Assembly (NCBI RefSeq): GCF_030867095.1
Contig: NC_081835.1
Location: 41,027,892-41,091,891, forward strand
Direction of reading: 5' to 3'
Length of the DNA stretch: 64,000 bases
Source: Alligator mississippiensis
Lineage: Eukaryota > Chordata > Crocodylia > Alligatoridae
The translations under genes were made by a program, and so were the position numbers. Numbering within the stretch: position 1 is the first letter of the stretch; every line of letters starts with the position of its first letter. The notes under the pieces were generated by a model. It searched no databases, had not been told where the DNA came from, and saw only the letters and a program-made list of their open reading frames with translations. This document shows positions 33,990 through 45,605 of this stretch, piece by piece.

Positions 33990-34649
33990 CTTTCATCAAA
34001 ACAGTCTAGGTGTTGACAGATGGTATAGCCAATGGATTCAGCACAGCCCATATGGACAGTGGTTTTAAACTTCCAAAGTTCCTCAATTTTGGCAGGGCAA
34101 AGAGCTTATTGTGAAAACACGGTAGGAGATCCTTGCAGACCTTTAGGTCTTGAAGAGATTTGATGTCGAAAAACCTTTGCATTACTTTGGCTGTTTTCAG
34201 TATTTTGGAGCAAGCCAAATATTTATAATGTATCTGACAAGTTGATGATATGTCCAGCAGTCATCAGTTCTTCACATGGCTTGGGTGATATGGACATCCT
34301 TCTGATCATGGGCTCTAACAATAACATAGTTGAGGAGGTGTCGGTGCTTGGAGCAAGGGCCTTTCCAGGTAGTCTTGTATTTGTCACTCTATCTAAAGAT
34401 GGTGTTCATAATGACAAGATCTGGCTCTGCACATTTGCTTAGAAGGATGCTGTTGAAATTGGTTTTCAAGGAGAAGGATCTTGTCCTTGTTGTGAGTATT
34501 AGTCAGAACATGGTCAAGGTTGGTTTAGAATTGTTCTTTGATGTCATTGTCAGCACTGAGGTGTACACACTGATTTTGGTGGCATACTGGTTATTGCTGA
34601 GCATAAGACAGAAGATAATAAGATACTTTTAATGCCCACAGGTAGCTCC
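33990..34649 (-). mobile_element. LINE-X endonuclease part, inverted
   Basis: The minus strand shows, across frames, PDLVIMNTIFR, YKTTWKGPCSKHRHLLNYVI, QKDVHITQAM and KVMQRFFDIKSLQDLKVC. This is the endonuclease half of a LINE ORF2 (ITNT.F.....KTTW..PRSKH..LIDY..V..RD..D). It abuts the RT part on the opposite strand at about 34650, so the two form one insertion with an inverted 5' part. Stops and frame changes make it dead. Confidence 0.65.
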
Positions 34650-36115
34650 AAAAGTTGACTGACAAGAAGACTCTTGATGGCAAAGCTGATGCCATGAATG
34701 TTTCTGTCTTGGGCAATTGGCATGATTTTTGTTGCCTGCCAGATCCAAGAAAAGTGTCAGGAACAACATCAGGACCTGTATATTGCTTTCCTTGACCTCA
34801 CTAAGTCCTTTCACTATCAATTGAGAAGCCTTATGGAAAGTACTGTCCAGATTTGCTTGCCCTGAAAAGTACATCAAGGAACTGAGGCTTCTTCATAACC
34901 AGATGACTGAGTTCATTCTTTGTAGGAGATTGGACACAGATTCATTTGGTATCTGAACTGAGGCAAAGCAAAGATGTGTCATCACTCCAATTGTGTTCTC
35001 CATTTTGTTGATCATCATCCTGGTTCTCATTAGGGATCACCTCTCTTCCATCACAAATATTCAATACTGAACGGATGGAGGGCTCTTCAAACTGGGATGT
35101 TTTTGCTCAAAGACCAAAGTATTCAAAACAACCATCCTTGACCTTCAATACACTGATGACTGCACACACTGAAGAAAACCTCCAGATGATGCTGGATCTC
35201 TTTGCCAGAAGCCTATTCAACTTCAGGCTTCTCTCTCACCATTGTGAACACTAAAGTAGTCTATCAGTCTACTCCAGGACATGAATCTGACCTCCATCCT
35301 CAAATTAACATTAAAGGCAAGACCCTGGAAGTAGTTGAGCACTTCCCTTACCTCAGTAGCCACCTCTCTCAGAGAGTGAAACTTGATGAGGTTCAGAATC
35401 TGATGCACAACCACTTTCTTCAGGAAATTGCTTTGCTGTGTTTTTGCTAATTGGAATCTCCAGAAAGACACCCAGATTAAGTTCTACAATGCTGTCATTT
35501 TCCCCACTCTCCTCTACAGATGTGAAATGTGGCTGAGCTACTGTCATCATCTCAAGAGCCTGGACGGGTATCACCAAATCACCAATGATGCCTCCGACAA
35601 ATCTTCTCATCAAATGGGAAGTCTGCTGCATAAATGCCAACATCCCTGCTGAAGCCAATGTTACCAGTATTGAGTTGGTGATTTTCAAGTATCAGCTTCA
35701 CTGTATCAGACATTGTGTGTGGATGCCCTACTCTCCAGTCCCAAAGCAAGTTATCTACTCCCAGCCTAGTTGTGACCGGAGATCTTGCAGAAGCTAGAGG
35801 CAATGCTACAAGGACACATTGAATACATACTTCAAGAAAACAGATGCCAATATCAAGAGCTGGGAGGAACTGGTTACTAACTGACTCCAGTGATGCTGCA
35901 ACTTCAACCAAGTGGCAGCCTGATTCAAGGTACAGTGTCTTGCCCTCAAAGCAGAGAGAACAGAGGAAGGAAAATAAAAGGATTCCCAGCATGCAGTCTA
36001 CTCTCCCTGTGGAAAGACATGTAACTTCTGTGGATGGATTTGTGGCTCAACGGTTAAACTCTTAAGTCACCTCAAGACCCATCCATGAATCATGATAGAG
36101 ATCATCCTTGACTTG
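34650..36115 (+). mobile_element. LINE-X, RT and C-terminal part
   Basis: The plus strand carries MIFVACQIQEKCQEQHQDLY with FLDLTKSF (RT motif region), then DLHPQINIKGKTLEVVEHFPY, IKFYNAVIFPTLLYRCEMWL and the C-terminal ARRS-like region. It ends near ATCATCCTTGACTTGAAGGA, the same 3' end as the copies at 19697 and 49475. The RT frame is interrupted repeatedly. The family also occurs at 39180-39260, 40887-41450 and 42466-49475. I cannot place its clade from the sequence alone; it is not CR1 and not Tx1. Confidence 0.7.
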
Positions 36116-36229
36116 AAGGATTGTCAGTGACCACTTATTTCACATTGCACCCTAACATCTTTACCAGACCTCTCTCTGACAGAATCATTAACTTGATATT
36201 TTAGTAAGCTATCAGAAATTGGTAAATGC

Positions 36230-37330
36230 AAACTTATCCATTGGTTCATTAACAGCTGTGCTGATGACTGGCTATTTGCCAGGGGTGTACTTTGCTAAGC
36301 CAATAGCACTTTCATAAAATTACCTCTGCTCCCAAATGATTTCTTCAGTACTATTTTATGGTCTGAACAAACCGTTCTACAAGGCCATTTGATTAGGGAT
36401 AATTGGAGCTTGGTGTACTATGCAAAAAGCCCCAATCCTCATCCAATTGCTTAAACGCAGAACTAGAGTGCTGAGGCTAATTGTTACTAGAAACATTTTC
36501 TGGAATCCCGTATCTTGCAAATATGGCCTTCAGGCTGGCTATCAGTGACTTCCTAGTAGTACTGATCAAAATGCATACTGCTGGATGTAAAGAATAATAG
36601 TCTGTAACTATCAAATAAGTCCTTGAATTTCACATAAATCAATGCAACCTTTTCATATATATTAGATGGAACTGGATGAGATTGTAGTAGTTTGGCCTGC
36701 TGACACGGCCTGAACTTTAAACAGACATAACAGTTTTCCACTATTTTTGCAATGTCGTTATTGATCCTGAGTGAGTATACCACTTCATATACTTGCTTTT
36801 TGTATTTCTTTATTCCTAAATGACCCTCATGGATCTTGTGTGGCACTTCCTTGTGGAGGCTCCTTGGTTATGAACAACTTATCACCTTTAAAAACTACCC
36901 CTTCTACCACTGAAAATTCATGCCTGCAATTCCAGCAATCTGTTACATTTATGCTGCAGTCAATTTTGTATTGTGACCAACCTTTAACCATCATTTCTTT
37001 CAAGAGTCCCAGAAAATTCTCTTTCTCTTTTTCTGTTTTTCTTTGCTGCAGTTACCTATTCATTATTGTAAGTGACTTGATACTATTGTAAGTAACTTGT
37101 AAGTGGCCTTTCTCCTGGTCGGAGCCGCTCCCTGCCCCCTGCATTGGGGCCCAGGCGTTACCTGCAGAGACTGGGCAGGGGGCGGGGCTCTGTCTGCTCT
37201 GTTGCTGCCACCTCCAGGGAGCAGGCCTGATGCTTGATTCTACCATATTTATATGAAATTCTTTTGGTATGATCTCAACTGCATGCACTTGAGGTTTTTT
37301 GTGCTTGGGATCTGCACTGCCTGGCAAAAT
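36230..37330 (-). mobile_element. Ty3/Gypsy (mag-like) fossil: RNase H end to integrase
   Basis: On the minus strand HAVEIIPKEFHINMVESSI at about 37300-37240 matches the linker after RNase H in mag-clade pol. It is followed by KEMMVKGWSQYKID, a WNCRHEFSVVEGVVFKGDKL segment and the integrase zinc region KIHEGHLGIKKYKKQVYEVV with C..C (KFRPCQQAKLLQSHPVP). Integrase core pieces continue to about 36230. A GC-rich stretch at 37100-37215 interrupts the linker. The plus neighbour at 36115 is LINE-X. Truncated at both ends and broken in several places. Confidence 0.65.
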
Positions 37331-37739
37331 GGTTCCTCTAGTTATAGTTAAAACAGAGCTTTCTAAATGCAACACAAGGTTTAGGGCCACGTTGCTGTCT
37401 ACACTTGCTATGTGCCAGCCTTTTTGCCCTCTCTCTCCCTTGGTATTCTTCTTGTCAATGGAAAACTCCACTCTGTGAGGTAACTTCTTAGCAGCGGAAA
37501 ATTTCATCCTGTGAGGTGGCTTTTTCTGGCCAACTTTTTTCATTCCAGCTGCATGTACATCAACCCCTTTTGGTACATTTAGCAATGTAGCCTGAGCCTT
37601 TACATTCAGGGCCAGCCTTACAGGTGGGTGACCGCTGACTATAGCACGAAGGGTCTCAGGGGCAACCATGATGCCCCCTGGTGGCTCCATGACTGTGCTC
37701 CATATTGGCTCTAGGGTGCCTTCGCTTCTCACCTGCCAC
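37331..37739 (-). other. Open frame of unknown origin, joined to the mag-like fossil
   Basis: The minus-strand frame running down from 37732 stays open for 226 codons, and its C-terminal part is the mag-like linker. The first 140 codons (ALNVKAQATLLNVPKGVDVH, MKKVGQKKPPHRMKFSAAKK) do not match anything I recognise. They hold an internal near-repeat (PPHRMKFSAAKK / LPHRVEFSIDKK). Probably retroelement or satellite-derived sequence rather than a host exon. Confidence 0.3.
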
Positions 37740-38760
37740 GCTTCGATGGAATAATAATAATATTAAAAGGGAGGCTGCCCACAGGCCTTTGCATGGGTCC
37801 ACATCTAGATGAACCCCCACCCACTGAGGCTCCTCAGCACCTGGCCTCTACTGGTTCTAGGCCCCTCACTGGGATCCTCTTGTCCCAGGCCCCTTGCTGG
37901 GCCCATTTGGTGGACCGTGCCCTGCTGGACACCTAAAGCCTTAGAGGCTAATTTTGTGGCTCCATTCCTCCCCTACACCACACCCCAAGCCTTGCGGGTG
38001 TTACAGTAACATTGTTCTCTTTCTGGGGCTTCAGCCTCCTCAGCCTCTGACCTTTTACTCTCAGCTAGGCCTTCTAGCCCAGGCCCACTGTATTGGACCT
38101 GGTTTTGAGGCACTAGCTTTGGTCTAGCTCTTTCAGGCACTGGGCACTGCGCGCTGCACCCCCTCAGCCACCAGGCCCCTGTCTGGTTGTGTTACTCTTG
38201 GGCACCTGTCAGGTTCTGTGGCCTCACTCTCTGCTCACTCCAGCTCAACATTTGCTTGATCCTTGAGCCTGCTCCCCACCCATGGGCAGCAATGAGACTT
38301 CCATATACCGCCCCTACAGTCCCAAACCACCAGTATAGCATCAACACAAACACTAAGCCTCTGGGCTATAACATAAAGGGGAAGCAGCCCTCTGCCCCTT
38401 TAAAAGGGAAAAGCTTCTCTCACCCCTTGTGCCAGCATACCTCCCAGCCATGGGCTCCTCGTGAGCTCCCCAAGCCTTATTGTTTCCACAGGCAAAGTAG
38501 TTGGTCTATCCCTGGGTAGCTCTCCTGGGCAGGAGCTCCTGACTGTGCAGCTTGCAGGGCTAGACTAGCTTGCCAGCTGAAGCCCTGGGTTTATCTGCCT
38601 CCCAGGGCCCTGCCCTCTTGTTCAGCAGACTGCCTGGGTTGCCTGCAGGTGCTTGCTAAACGCCTCATTGCCCGATTGCCACAGTGACCTGTAGCTGCTG
38701 TGCCCTGCCTGGCCTGCAGTGTCCCCTCATTGGGCTGCTACTTTCTTAAAGGAAAATAGA
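37740..38760. repeat. LTR-like dispersed repeat, related to 11680-12560
   Basis: It shares AAGCCTCTGGGCTATAACA and CAGGGCCCTGCCC...CAGCAGACTG with the segment at 12170-12560, and CCCCAAGCCTTGCGGG with 11680 and with the solo LTR at 20176. Length and composition suit a Gypsy LTR, but the termini and any target duplication are not fixed. Confidence 0.45.
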
Positions 38761-39179
38761 GCCCCAGGCTCCCTGTTAGTCACACACATACATATGCATG
38801 TGTGAGCAGCCTGCACTCACAGCAGCACTCACCCCTGCACCACATTAGTCAATCCCCACGCCAGACATGAGGAGCAGTGCCCAGCCCAACTCAATCCCTG
38901 CCTCCAGCCACTGCTGAGGAGGAGCTGGGTCAGGCACATGCAGATAGGATGGCACCTACTTTAGTCCACCCTCTTTGCTCCCAGACAGCAGCAGCAGCAG
39001 CAGCCGCCGCAGTGCCTGCTTGTCCAGACTGCTCCCTGCTGGACTGCTCCCTGAGGCCCTGCCCACCTGCCTCTGCCTGGAGCAGTGCCACTGACTTGAG
39101 GGGGGGGGGGGGGGGTGGTGGAAGTTGGCTGCCTGCAGGGGTTGGTGATAATGAGGAGAGTGCCAAAGAAAGGGCACCC
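38761..39179. other. GC-rich sequence with simple repeats, no gene
   Basis: Contains six CAG units at 38986-39003 and a run of 16 G at 39100-39115. The three overlapping minus frames here arise from the low-complexity sequence and are not called. It lies between an LTR-like repeat and a LINE-X scrap. Confidence 0.5.
39100..39115 (+). repeat. Poly(G) run
   Basis: Sixteen G in a row. Such runs are prone to sequencing and assembly length errors and can form quadruplexes. Confidence 0.95.
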
Positions 39180-39262
39180 AGGGAGACATGGATGTTGTAC
39201 AGAGCACATCTCAAGTCATTAGAGAAGTACCATCAATGCTGCCTGCTTCCGAATCCAATGCA
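39180..39262 (+). mobile_element. LINE-X scrap
   Basis: Reads ETWMLYRAHLKSLEKYHQCC, matching the LINE-X region CETW..Y..HLKSLE.YHQ.C seen at 19110 and 35530. Less than 100 bp remain. Confidence 0.6.
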
Positions 39263-39514
39263 ATAGCCTTTCTTATAATGTGTTGTCTGCAGTGCCACAA
39301 ATAATCCTATTTCTAATCAGAGAGTCTGTTATTCCCAAAAGCACAGTTCTTACTCAGTCTCTTTAGTTCGGTAATATCTATAGTTTTGCCTGTCATCCGT
39401 TTGTACATAGAAATCAGTATCTTTCAAGGGTCTCATTCATTTTTGGGCATGTAGTCATGGTCAGCAGCAGTCCCTTGATACAAGCGTGACGGTTTTCCAG
39501 CAAATGACTATTGG

Positions 39515-40883
39515 TAGGACCCTGAGAAAATTGCAGATTTCCTGTAGAAAATTTGCAGCACGTGTGCAGGTAAAGTATCACTTTTTATGGAATATTCATG
39601 GAACTACCATTGATCTTGGGAAATGGGTCCCAGTAGTTCCGTGAATATTCTGTGAAAAATGATACTTTACCCATGCATGTGCCACAGGCAGGCACACACC
39701 ATAGGCAGTGGCAGGCCAGGGCTAACAGGGCTGAGCTCCCCAAAATGTGAGGCAGTGGTGGCAGCGCAGAGGATTGCAGGGCAGCCCAGGTGTGGAATCC
39801 AGGTAGTTGCAGCAGGGCGGGAGGGGTGTGCACAGACAGACACGGAGCCGCAGTCTGCATGCAGCCAGCACCACAGCATGGTAGGAGCACTGCCCACCAC
39901 AGCAGGCAAGTCTGTGAAGGGGAAGGGGGGAGGGGAGGAGGGGGCAGACTGAGGCCCCCACTGTGAGGGAATAAGTGGGGCAGGGGCTGAGGTGAGTGGG
40001 GCCCCAGGATGGGTTGGGGGATGGTTGGAGCCCAGGCAGCTTGTCCAGGGGTGCAGGGGAATTCCTACTGCTGTGCACACCCTGGGGGAGGCATGAGGGC
40101 ATGTGCCCCCTGGATTTGTGTGCAGGGCAGAGGTGGGCTGGAATCTGCTCAACACCATGTGCCTGCCACTGCCAGGTGGGAAGGGGACGCGATGCAGCCC
40201 TGTGGTGGCAGGCACAAGGTTTTGCATGGCTTCCGAGGCAGCAGCAGCAGGGCACAGAACCCAGCCCGCAGCAACAGCCTGCCTCCACACCATGCACAAA
40301 TCGGGGGGGTAGGCATGTGTCCCGGTGCCTGTGCATGTAGCAGCAGGAGCCCCCCTGCACTCCTGAACAGGCCACCCGGGCTCTGACCATCCCATGACCC
40401 ACCCCAGGGCCCCATTCACCCCTCCCCCCACATCTGCCCCTCCCTTCCTCACTGTGGGGGCCTCAGTCTGGCCCCCCCCCATGCCCTTTCCTTCTCCCCC
40501 TGCCTCTTCCCCTCCACAGACTTACCTGCTGGGGAGGGGAGGTGTGTGTACACTCAGCCCCCCTGCCAATAATATTTCCTCTCTTCACCAATGACACACA
40601 CACACTCCCCACCTTCCTCCACACAGTCCCCAGGCCCTGGCCCTGCAAACCCCCTTCTACCCCAGCTGCCTGGCTGCATCCTGGCCATGACCCCAGCAGC
40701 TACCTGCAGGCTGCGAAAGTGCAGGTTTCCCCTTGCAGACTAGAACACTGCCAGTCTGCAAAGTGAAACTTGCACTTTCACGCATTTTTCTAGCACAGGC
40801 TCATGACCCTTAAAAATCACGGTGTGGGGCTAATTTCGCAGTATTCACGCAGTCTGCGAAATCGCAGTTTTCTCAAGGCCCTA
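39515..40883. mobile_element. hAT-like non-autonomous element, 1.37 kb
   Basis: The ends are inverted: TAGGACCCTGAGAAAATTGC on the left and, as complement of the right, TAGGGCCTTGAGAAAACTGC. Flanks are similar (ACTATTGG and GTCATTGG-like) but not a perfect 8-bp duplication. A strong palindrome near the left end pairs 39567-39606 with 39634-39674. The interior is GC-rich with long overlapping open frames on both strands (up to 271 codons) but no transposase motifs, so those frames are not called as genes. Confidence 0.7.
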
Positions 40884-40886
40884 GTC

Positions 40887-41450
40887 ATTGGTGAGTTCAG
40901 AGGTGAGTGAAGAGATCAGTCCCAAGATCCACATGTTCAACTGCAGACATGGCAAATAGTTCCAGGATCCTGATGTGGAGTAGATCCTGGTGATACTGGG
41001 TCACAGCTCTTTCCCTTTGCTTTGCTTGCCTATCCACAGCCATAGTGAGGCCAGTTTCCTTGAAATGATTGATGGCTTTTCATATATCACTGCACTATTG
41101 GGGATGATTCAGTGCTTGAGTCTCCCAGGTACTGATGTTAATATTGCCTTACCTGTGGCAGGTTAGGGTGTTAGATCTCTGTTGTGTCAGAGTTGATGGT
41201 ATTCTTATCCAGAGTTTCGATTATAGTTTGTATGGGATGGTTTGGATAGTAATGATCCTGCTTCTGGCACAGGGTTGAACTAGATGACCTCTTGAGGTCC
41301 CTTCCAGCCCTACTTCTCTATGATTCTGTTTCTTCAGATTAGCCTTCAAGGCATCCTTGGATCTTTTCTTTTGTCCACCTCTAGAGCAGTGCCCATTGGT
41401 GAGGTGGGAGTATAGGTCCTTTTCTGAGAGCCAGTTGTTAGGCATCCTTA
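40887..41450 (-). mobile_element. LINE-X C-terminal fragment with a CR1 scrap inside
   Basis: The minus strand reads LTNGHCSRGGQKKRSKDALK (C-terminal RT-domain tail of LINE-X), is interrupted at 41222-41333 by a plus-strand CR1 3' end, and resumes toward 40890 (ASKAKGKS). The hAT element at 39515-40883 abuts its other end. Confidence 0.62.
41222..41333 (+). mobile_element. CR1 3' end scrap
   Basis: About 110 bp with the CR1 3' UTR signature GATGACCTCTTGAGGTCCC, then CCTTCCAGCCC and CTATGATTCTG at the tail. It sits inside a LINE-X fragment. Confidence 0.8.
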
Positions 41451-41518
41451 TGACATGTTGTTGCTAGCCTTGGTCATTTTCAAGGGGCCTAGGCCAAGCT
41501 GCAGAAGTGTGGCTAAAG

Positions 41519-42460
41519 CAAGGGTGGGCAGTTATTTCAGCTGGAGGGCCACTTAATGAGTTTTGATGTGCCATTGAGGGCTGCACACAAATCTTTCAGA
41601 AGATATAATTTTAACAAATTATAGATGAACAAATCATATACTAAAAATAAAACATCTACTGTAACATATATTAATTTTATTAAAAAAATATTTTGTCATG
41701 ATTTATATTTTTAGTAGTGTATATAGAGGCAATTACATAATAGCTCAAAATTTATTCTTATTCTGTATATTGTGGGGTGGGAAGGGTGTGTTTGTGGTGG
41801 GGGCAGCTGTATGGGGGGCATGGAGTGTGTGGGGAAGGTGTGGGTGGAATGTGGAAGGGAGAAGGGGAATCTGCCCATATGCTAGGTCCCAGGACCTGGC
41901 CTGGGGTAGGGGGATGGAGGGAATGGGGCAGGGGGCATGTGCAGCAGAGCTTGCCCAGGTAGTGTGGTGCAGACCAGGTGTGGTGCAGATGCAGGTGCAG
42001 ACTGCCCTCACCCCTACTGGGGCTGCAGTAGCCCTCATGGTGCTCCACATGGGGCTGAGCACCACCCGCTCCCAGCTAGGAAAGCCCATTCCATGGCATG
42101 CCCTTGCCCACACCCACCCATGGCTGCTGATGGCACTGCCTCAGTCTTGACCCCAGCCCTGGCCAATGTGCGCAGGGCCAGGGCCAGGGCTGGGGCCAAG
42201 GCCAATGTGCACAGTGCTGCTGCTGCAACCATCTGGATACTGCTCAGCTCCCCTTACCTCCAGTGACTTCTCCTCTTCCTGCCCCTGCTGCTCCACTCCA
42301 GGCAGCAAGTAGCACAGGGAAGTGGTGGCAGCTGTGGGGGTATATGCCCAGCCACACAGAAGGGAAGCTGCAACCAGGAAGCTCCTGCTCCAGCACGTGG
42401 GGCTCCAGCTCCAGCTGCCTTCCACCCACTCAGCTGCCTGCGGGTGGCTGTTCATTGTGT
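41519..42460 (+). mobile_element. hAT-like element, copy 1 of GGGTGGGCAGTTATTT family
   Basis: Starts CAAGGGTGGGCAGTTATTTC and shares the GGAGGGCCACTTAATGAG, ACTAAAAATAAAACATCTAC and TTGTCATGATTTATATTTTT stretches with copies at 49959 and 61993, in the same order. The right end near 42460 is a guess from where LINE-X sequence starts. No transposase seen. The long overlapping frames (150 and 122 codons) come from GC-skewed sequence. Confidence 0.6.
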
Positions 42461-42465
42461 TGGGC

Positions 42466-42661
42466 TGAAATCTTCAAGCAGGGGGAGAGGAGCTCACATC
42501 ACAACACCATGCCTTCATTTTAAGGATTTGGAATAATGAGGAAATTCCAGATGTCACAATCATGGCATTCCTGAGGTCAATTTTCAAGAAAGGACATAAG
42601 TCTGACAGTGGAAATTACAGAGGGATCACTTTGCTGTCCACCCAGGAAAGATCACTGTGAG
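42466..42661 (+). mobile_element. LINE-X segment 1 (before CR1 insertion)
   Basis: Reads AEIFKQG, then WNNEEIPDVTIMA and IFKKGHKSDSGNYRGITLLS, the RT entry of LINE-X (KKG.KSD..NYRGI.LLS). It is cut at 42661 by the CR1 and resumes at 45606 with the next RT motif. Confidence 0.72.
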
Positions 42662-45605
42662 AACCCTCCTGGATCATAGATTTCATAGACATTAGGGCTG
42701 GAAGGGACCTCGGAAGATCATCGAGTCCAGCCCCCTGCCCAAAGGGCAGAAAGTCAGCTGGGGTCATAGGATCCCAGCAAGATAAGCATCCAGTTTGCTC
42801 TTGAAGGTGTTCAATGTAGGCGCTTGAACCACCTCCGGTGGCAGGCTGTTCCAGACCTTGGGGGCTTGGACAGTAAAGAAAGTCTTCCTTATGTCCAGCC
42901 TGAAACGGTCTTGTAGTAGTTTATGACCATTCGACCTAGTCGTCATCCCTTGGGGCGCTCTGGTGAACAAACGTTCCCCCAGATACTGGTGGGTCACCCC
43001 TGATAAACTTATAGGTGGCCATCAGATCACCCCTGAGCCTGCGCTTTTCCAGGCTAAAGAGCCCCAGGGCTCTCAGCCTGTCATCGTAGGGTCTGCTTCC
43101 CTGACCTCTGATCATGCACGTGGCTCTTCTCTGGACTCTCTCAAGCTTCTCCACATCCTTTTTGAATTGTGGAGCGCAAAACTGGACGCAGTACTCCAGC
43201 TGCGGCCTCACTAAGGCCGAGTACAAGGGGAGAATGATGTCCCGGGATTTGCTTGAGAAGCATCTATGGATGCAAGCCAGCATTTTGGTCGCTTTACTAG
43301 CCGCAGCATCGCACAGCAGGCTCATGTTCATCTTGTGGTCAATGATGACCCCCAAGTCTCTTTCTTCCATAGTGCTAGCCAACATAGCAGTGCCGAGCCT
43401 ATAAGGATGCTACGAGTTTTTCTTCCCAAGGTGGAGAACCTTGCATTTATCGGCGTTGAACACCACCAGATTCTTGTCCGCCCACTTGCTGAGCCTGTCC
43501 AGGTCAGCCTGGATCACCTGCCTGTCTTCTGGTGTGGATGCTTTTCCCCAAAGTTTGGTGTCATCAGTGAACTTGGCCAGTCCGCTTCTGACTCCAGTGT
43601 CCACATCATTAATGAAGATGTTGAACAGTATGGGTCCAAGGACAGAGCCTTGGGGGACCCCACTGGTCACAGGACACCACGATGAGTGACTTCCATCAAT
43701 TACTACACTCTGGGTCCGACCCCGGAGCCAGTTTTCCAGCCAGTGGATCGTGGAGGACCCAAGGCGACAACTGGCCAGTTTCTCTAAGAGGTGATTATGG
43801 GAAACCAGGTCAAAGGCTTTTTTGAAGTCAAGATATATGACATCAATCTCATCTCCCTTGTCCAGGTGATAGGTCACCTGGTCATAGAAGGAAATGAGAT
43901 TGGTCAAGCAGGACCTACCCGCAACAAACCCGTGCTGGCTATCCCTTAAGATGTTGGCGTTGGCCAGTCCATTAAGGATGGCCTTTTTAATAAACTTTTC
44001 TAAGATCCTCCCCGGGATAGAAGTCAGGCTGATGGGCCTATAGTTAGCCGGATCCACTTTCCTCCCTTTCTTGAAGATAGGCACCACATTGGCCTTCTTC
44101 CAGTCTTTGGGCACTATACCAGAGCACCAAGAGTTTTCAAAGATCCGTGCTAGAGGCTGGGCTATGATGCTCGCCAGCTCCTTGAGTACCCTGGGGTGAA
44201 GATTATTAGGGCCGGCTGACTTGAAGGTATCCAGCCTCTCAAGATGTTCCTTCACGAAGTCAGCATCAATGGAGGACAGGGGATCACCCTCACCCGGACT
44301 TCCCTGTCCTGTAGAGGGCATGGGTGTGCCATGGGACTGATGAAAGACCGACGCAAAGTACCTATTTAATAGGTTGGCTTTTTCCTGGGCATCAGTTGTC
44401 AGTTGCCCCATCTGGTTCAGCAGGGGTCCAACATTGCCCCTGCTTTTCCTCTGGCTCCCCACATATCTGAAAAAGGACTTTTTATTGTCCTTGATGCTCA
44501 AAGCTAGTTGGAGTTCAGTTGCAGCCTTGGCTTTCCTGGTCTGCTCCCTACAGGACCGGACCAGTGCAGAATAATCCTCCTTGGAGGTGACTCCCATCCT
44601 CCATCCTTTGTAGGCCTTTCTTTTTAGCCTCAGGAGGTCTGCTAGGTCCCTGGAGAGCCAGGGGGGCTGCTGTGCCCTCTTGCTGCCTTTCCTCCGAGAT
44701 GGAATAGACTTAGTTTGTGCATTGAGGATCGCTCCCTTGAGGAGCAACCACTCTTCTTGAACTCCCCTTTCTCCGTGGTCATGGTCCCTTAGGGCCTCAC
44801 TGACAAGCCTCCTGAGCTTGTCAAAGTCGGCTTTCCTGAAGTCAAGGACTTCTGTGTTGCTGACTGACTTGCCAGCTTTTCGGCGGATGGTGAAGGTGAT
44901 CAGCTCGTGGTTGCTGTCATCCAGCTTCCCATCGATCTCTAGGTCGCCGACTAGGTCATCCCCAGTAGTCAGCACCAGGTCGAGCAGCGCTTTGCCTCTC
45001 GTTGGCCCATAGACTTCTTGAGTCAGGTAGAGGTCATCCACTCATGATAGGAAGCTTTGCGACCGCTCAGATTTTGCTGAGCGATCCTCCCACGAGATGT
45101 CCGGGTAATTGAAGTCACCCATGACAACCATGGTCCTGGAGCGTGCGGCCTCAGCCAGTTCTCGGGCAAACTCCTGGTCTAGCTCAGGACTTTGGGTGGG
45201 AGGTCTGTAATAGACTCCCACCATTGTGTCCCCTGTGCCGTGTTCCCCACGGATTTTAACCTAGAGGGTCTCCAGCCATCCACCCTGGTCACCAATATCG
45301 GCTTGCAGGGACATGTAGCTTTCCTTAACATAGAGAGCTACACCCCCGCCCCTTTTCTCTACACAATCCCTCCTGTACAGGGTATAGCCATCTATACCCG
45401 TGGTCCAGTCATGGGTGGAGTCCCACCAGGTCTCCGTTATCCCTATGACATCATAATTATTTGCATTGAGCAGGAGGATGAGTTCCTCCTGCTTATTTCC
45501 CAAGCTCCTGGCATTTGTGTACAGGCATGCAAGTGCCCCCTGGGGGGCTCCTTCCACTTGAAGAACTTCTCCTAGAATCTCCTCATGGGTTTTGAGCATC
45601 AAGAA
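42662..45605 (-). mobile_element. Nearly full ORF2 CR1 LINE
   Basis: On the minus strand ORF2 runs from about 45570 to 42765. Endonuclease: CLYTNARSLGNKQEELILLL, VIGITETWWD, VVMGDFNYPDISW. Linker and RT: VVPIFKKGRKVDPANYRPIS, VIYLDFKKAFDLVSHNHLLE, GVPQGSVLGPILFNIF, FTDDTKLWGK. The last motif has T where active copies have A (F-A-D-D). A 543-codon uninterrupted frame spans 45041-43410. Stops lie at 45263-45261 (TAG), 45044-45042 (TGA) and 43412-43410, and the frame shifts near 42985. The 3' UTR ends at 42662. It lacks ORF1 and the 5' UTR, so it is 5' truncated. With few breaks in 2.9 kb, it is among the younger insertions in the window, and it splits a LINE-X copy. Confidence 0.93.

Noticed and set aside
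39667-40482. 271-codon minus-strand frame
   Set aside because: Inside a non-autonomous hAT-like element with GC-rich core; overlapping frames are open on both strands.
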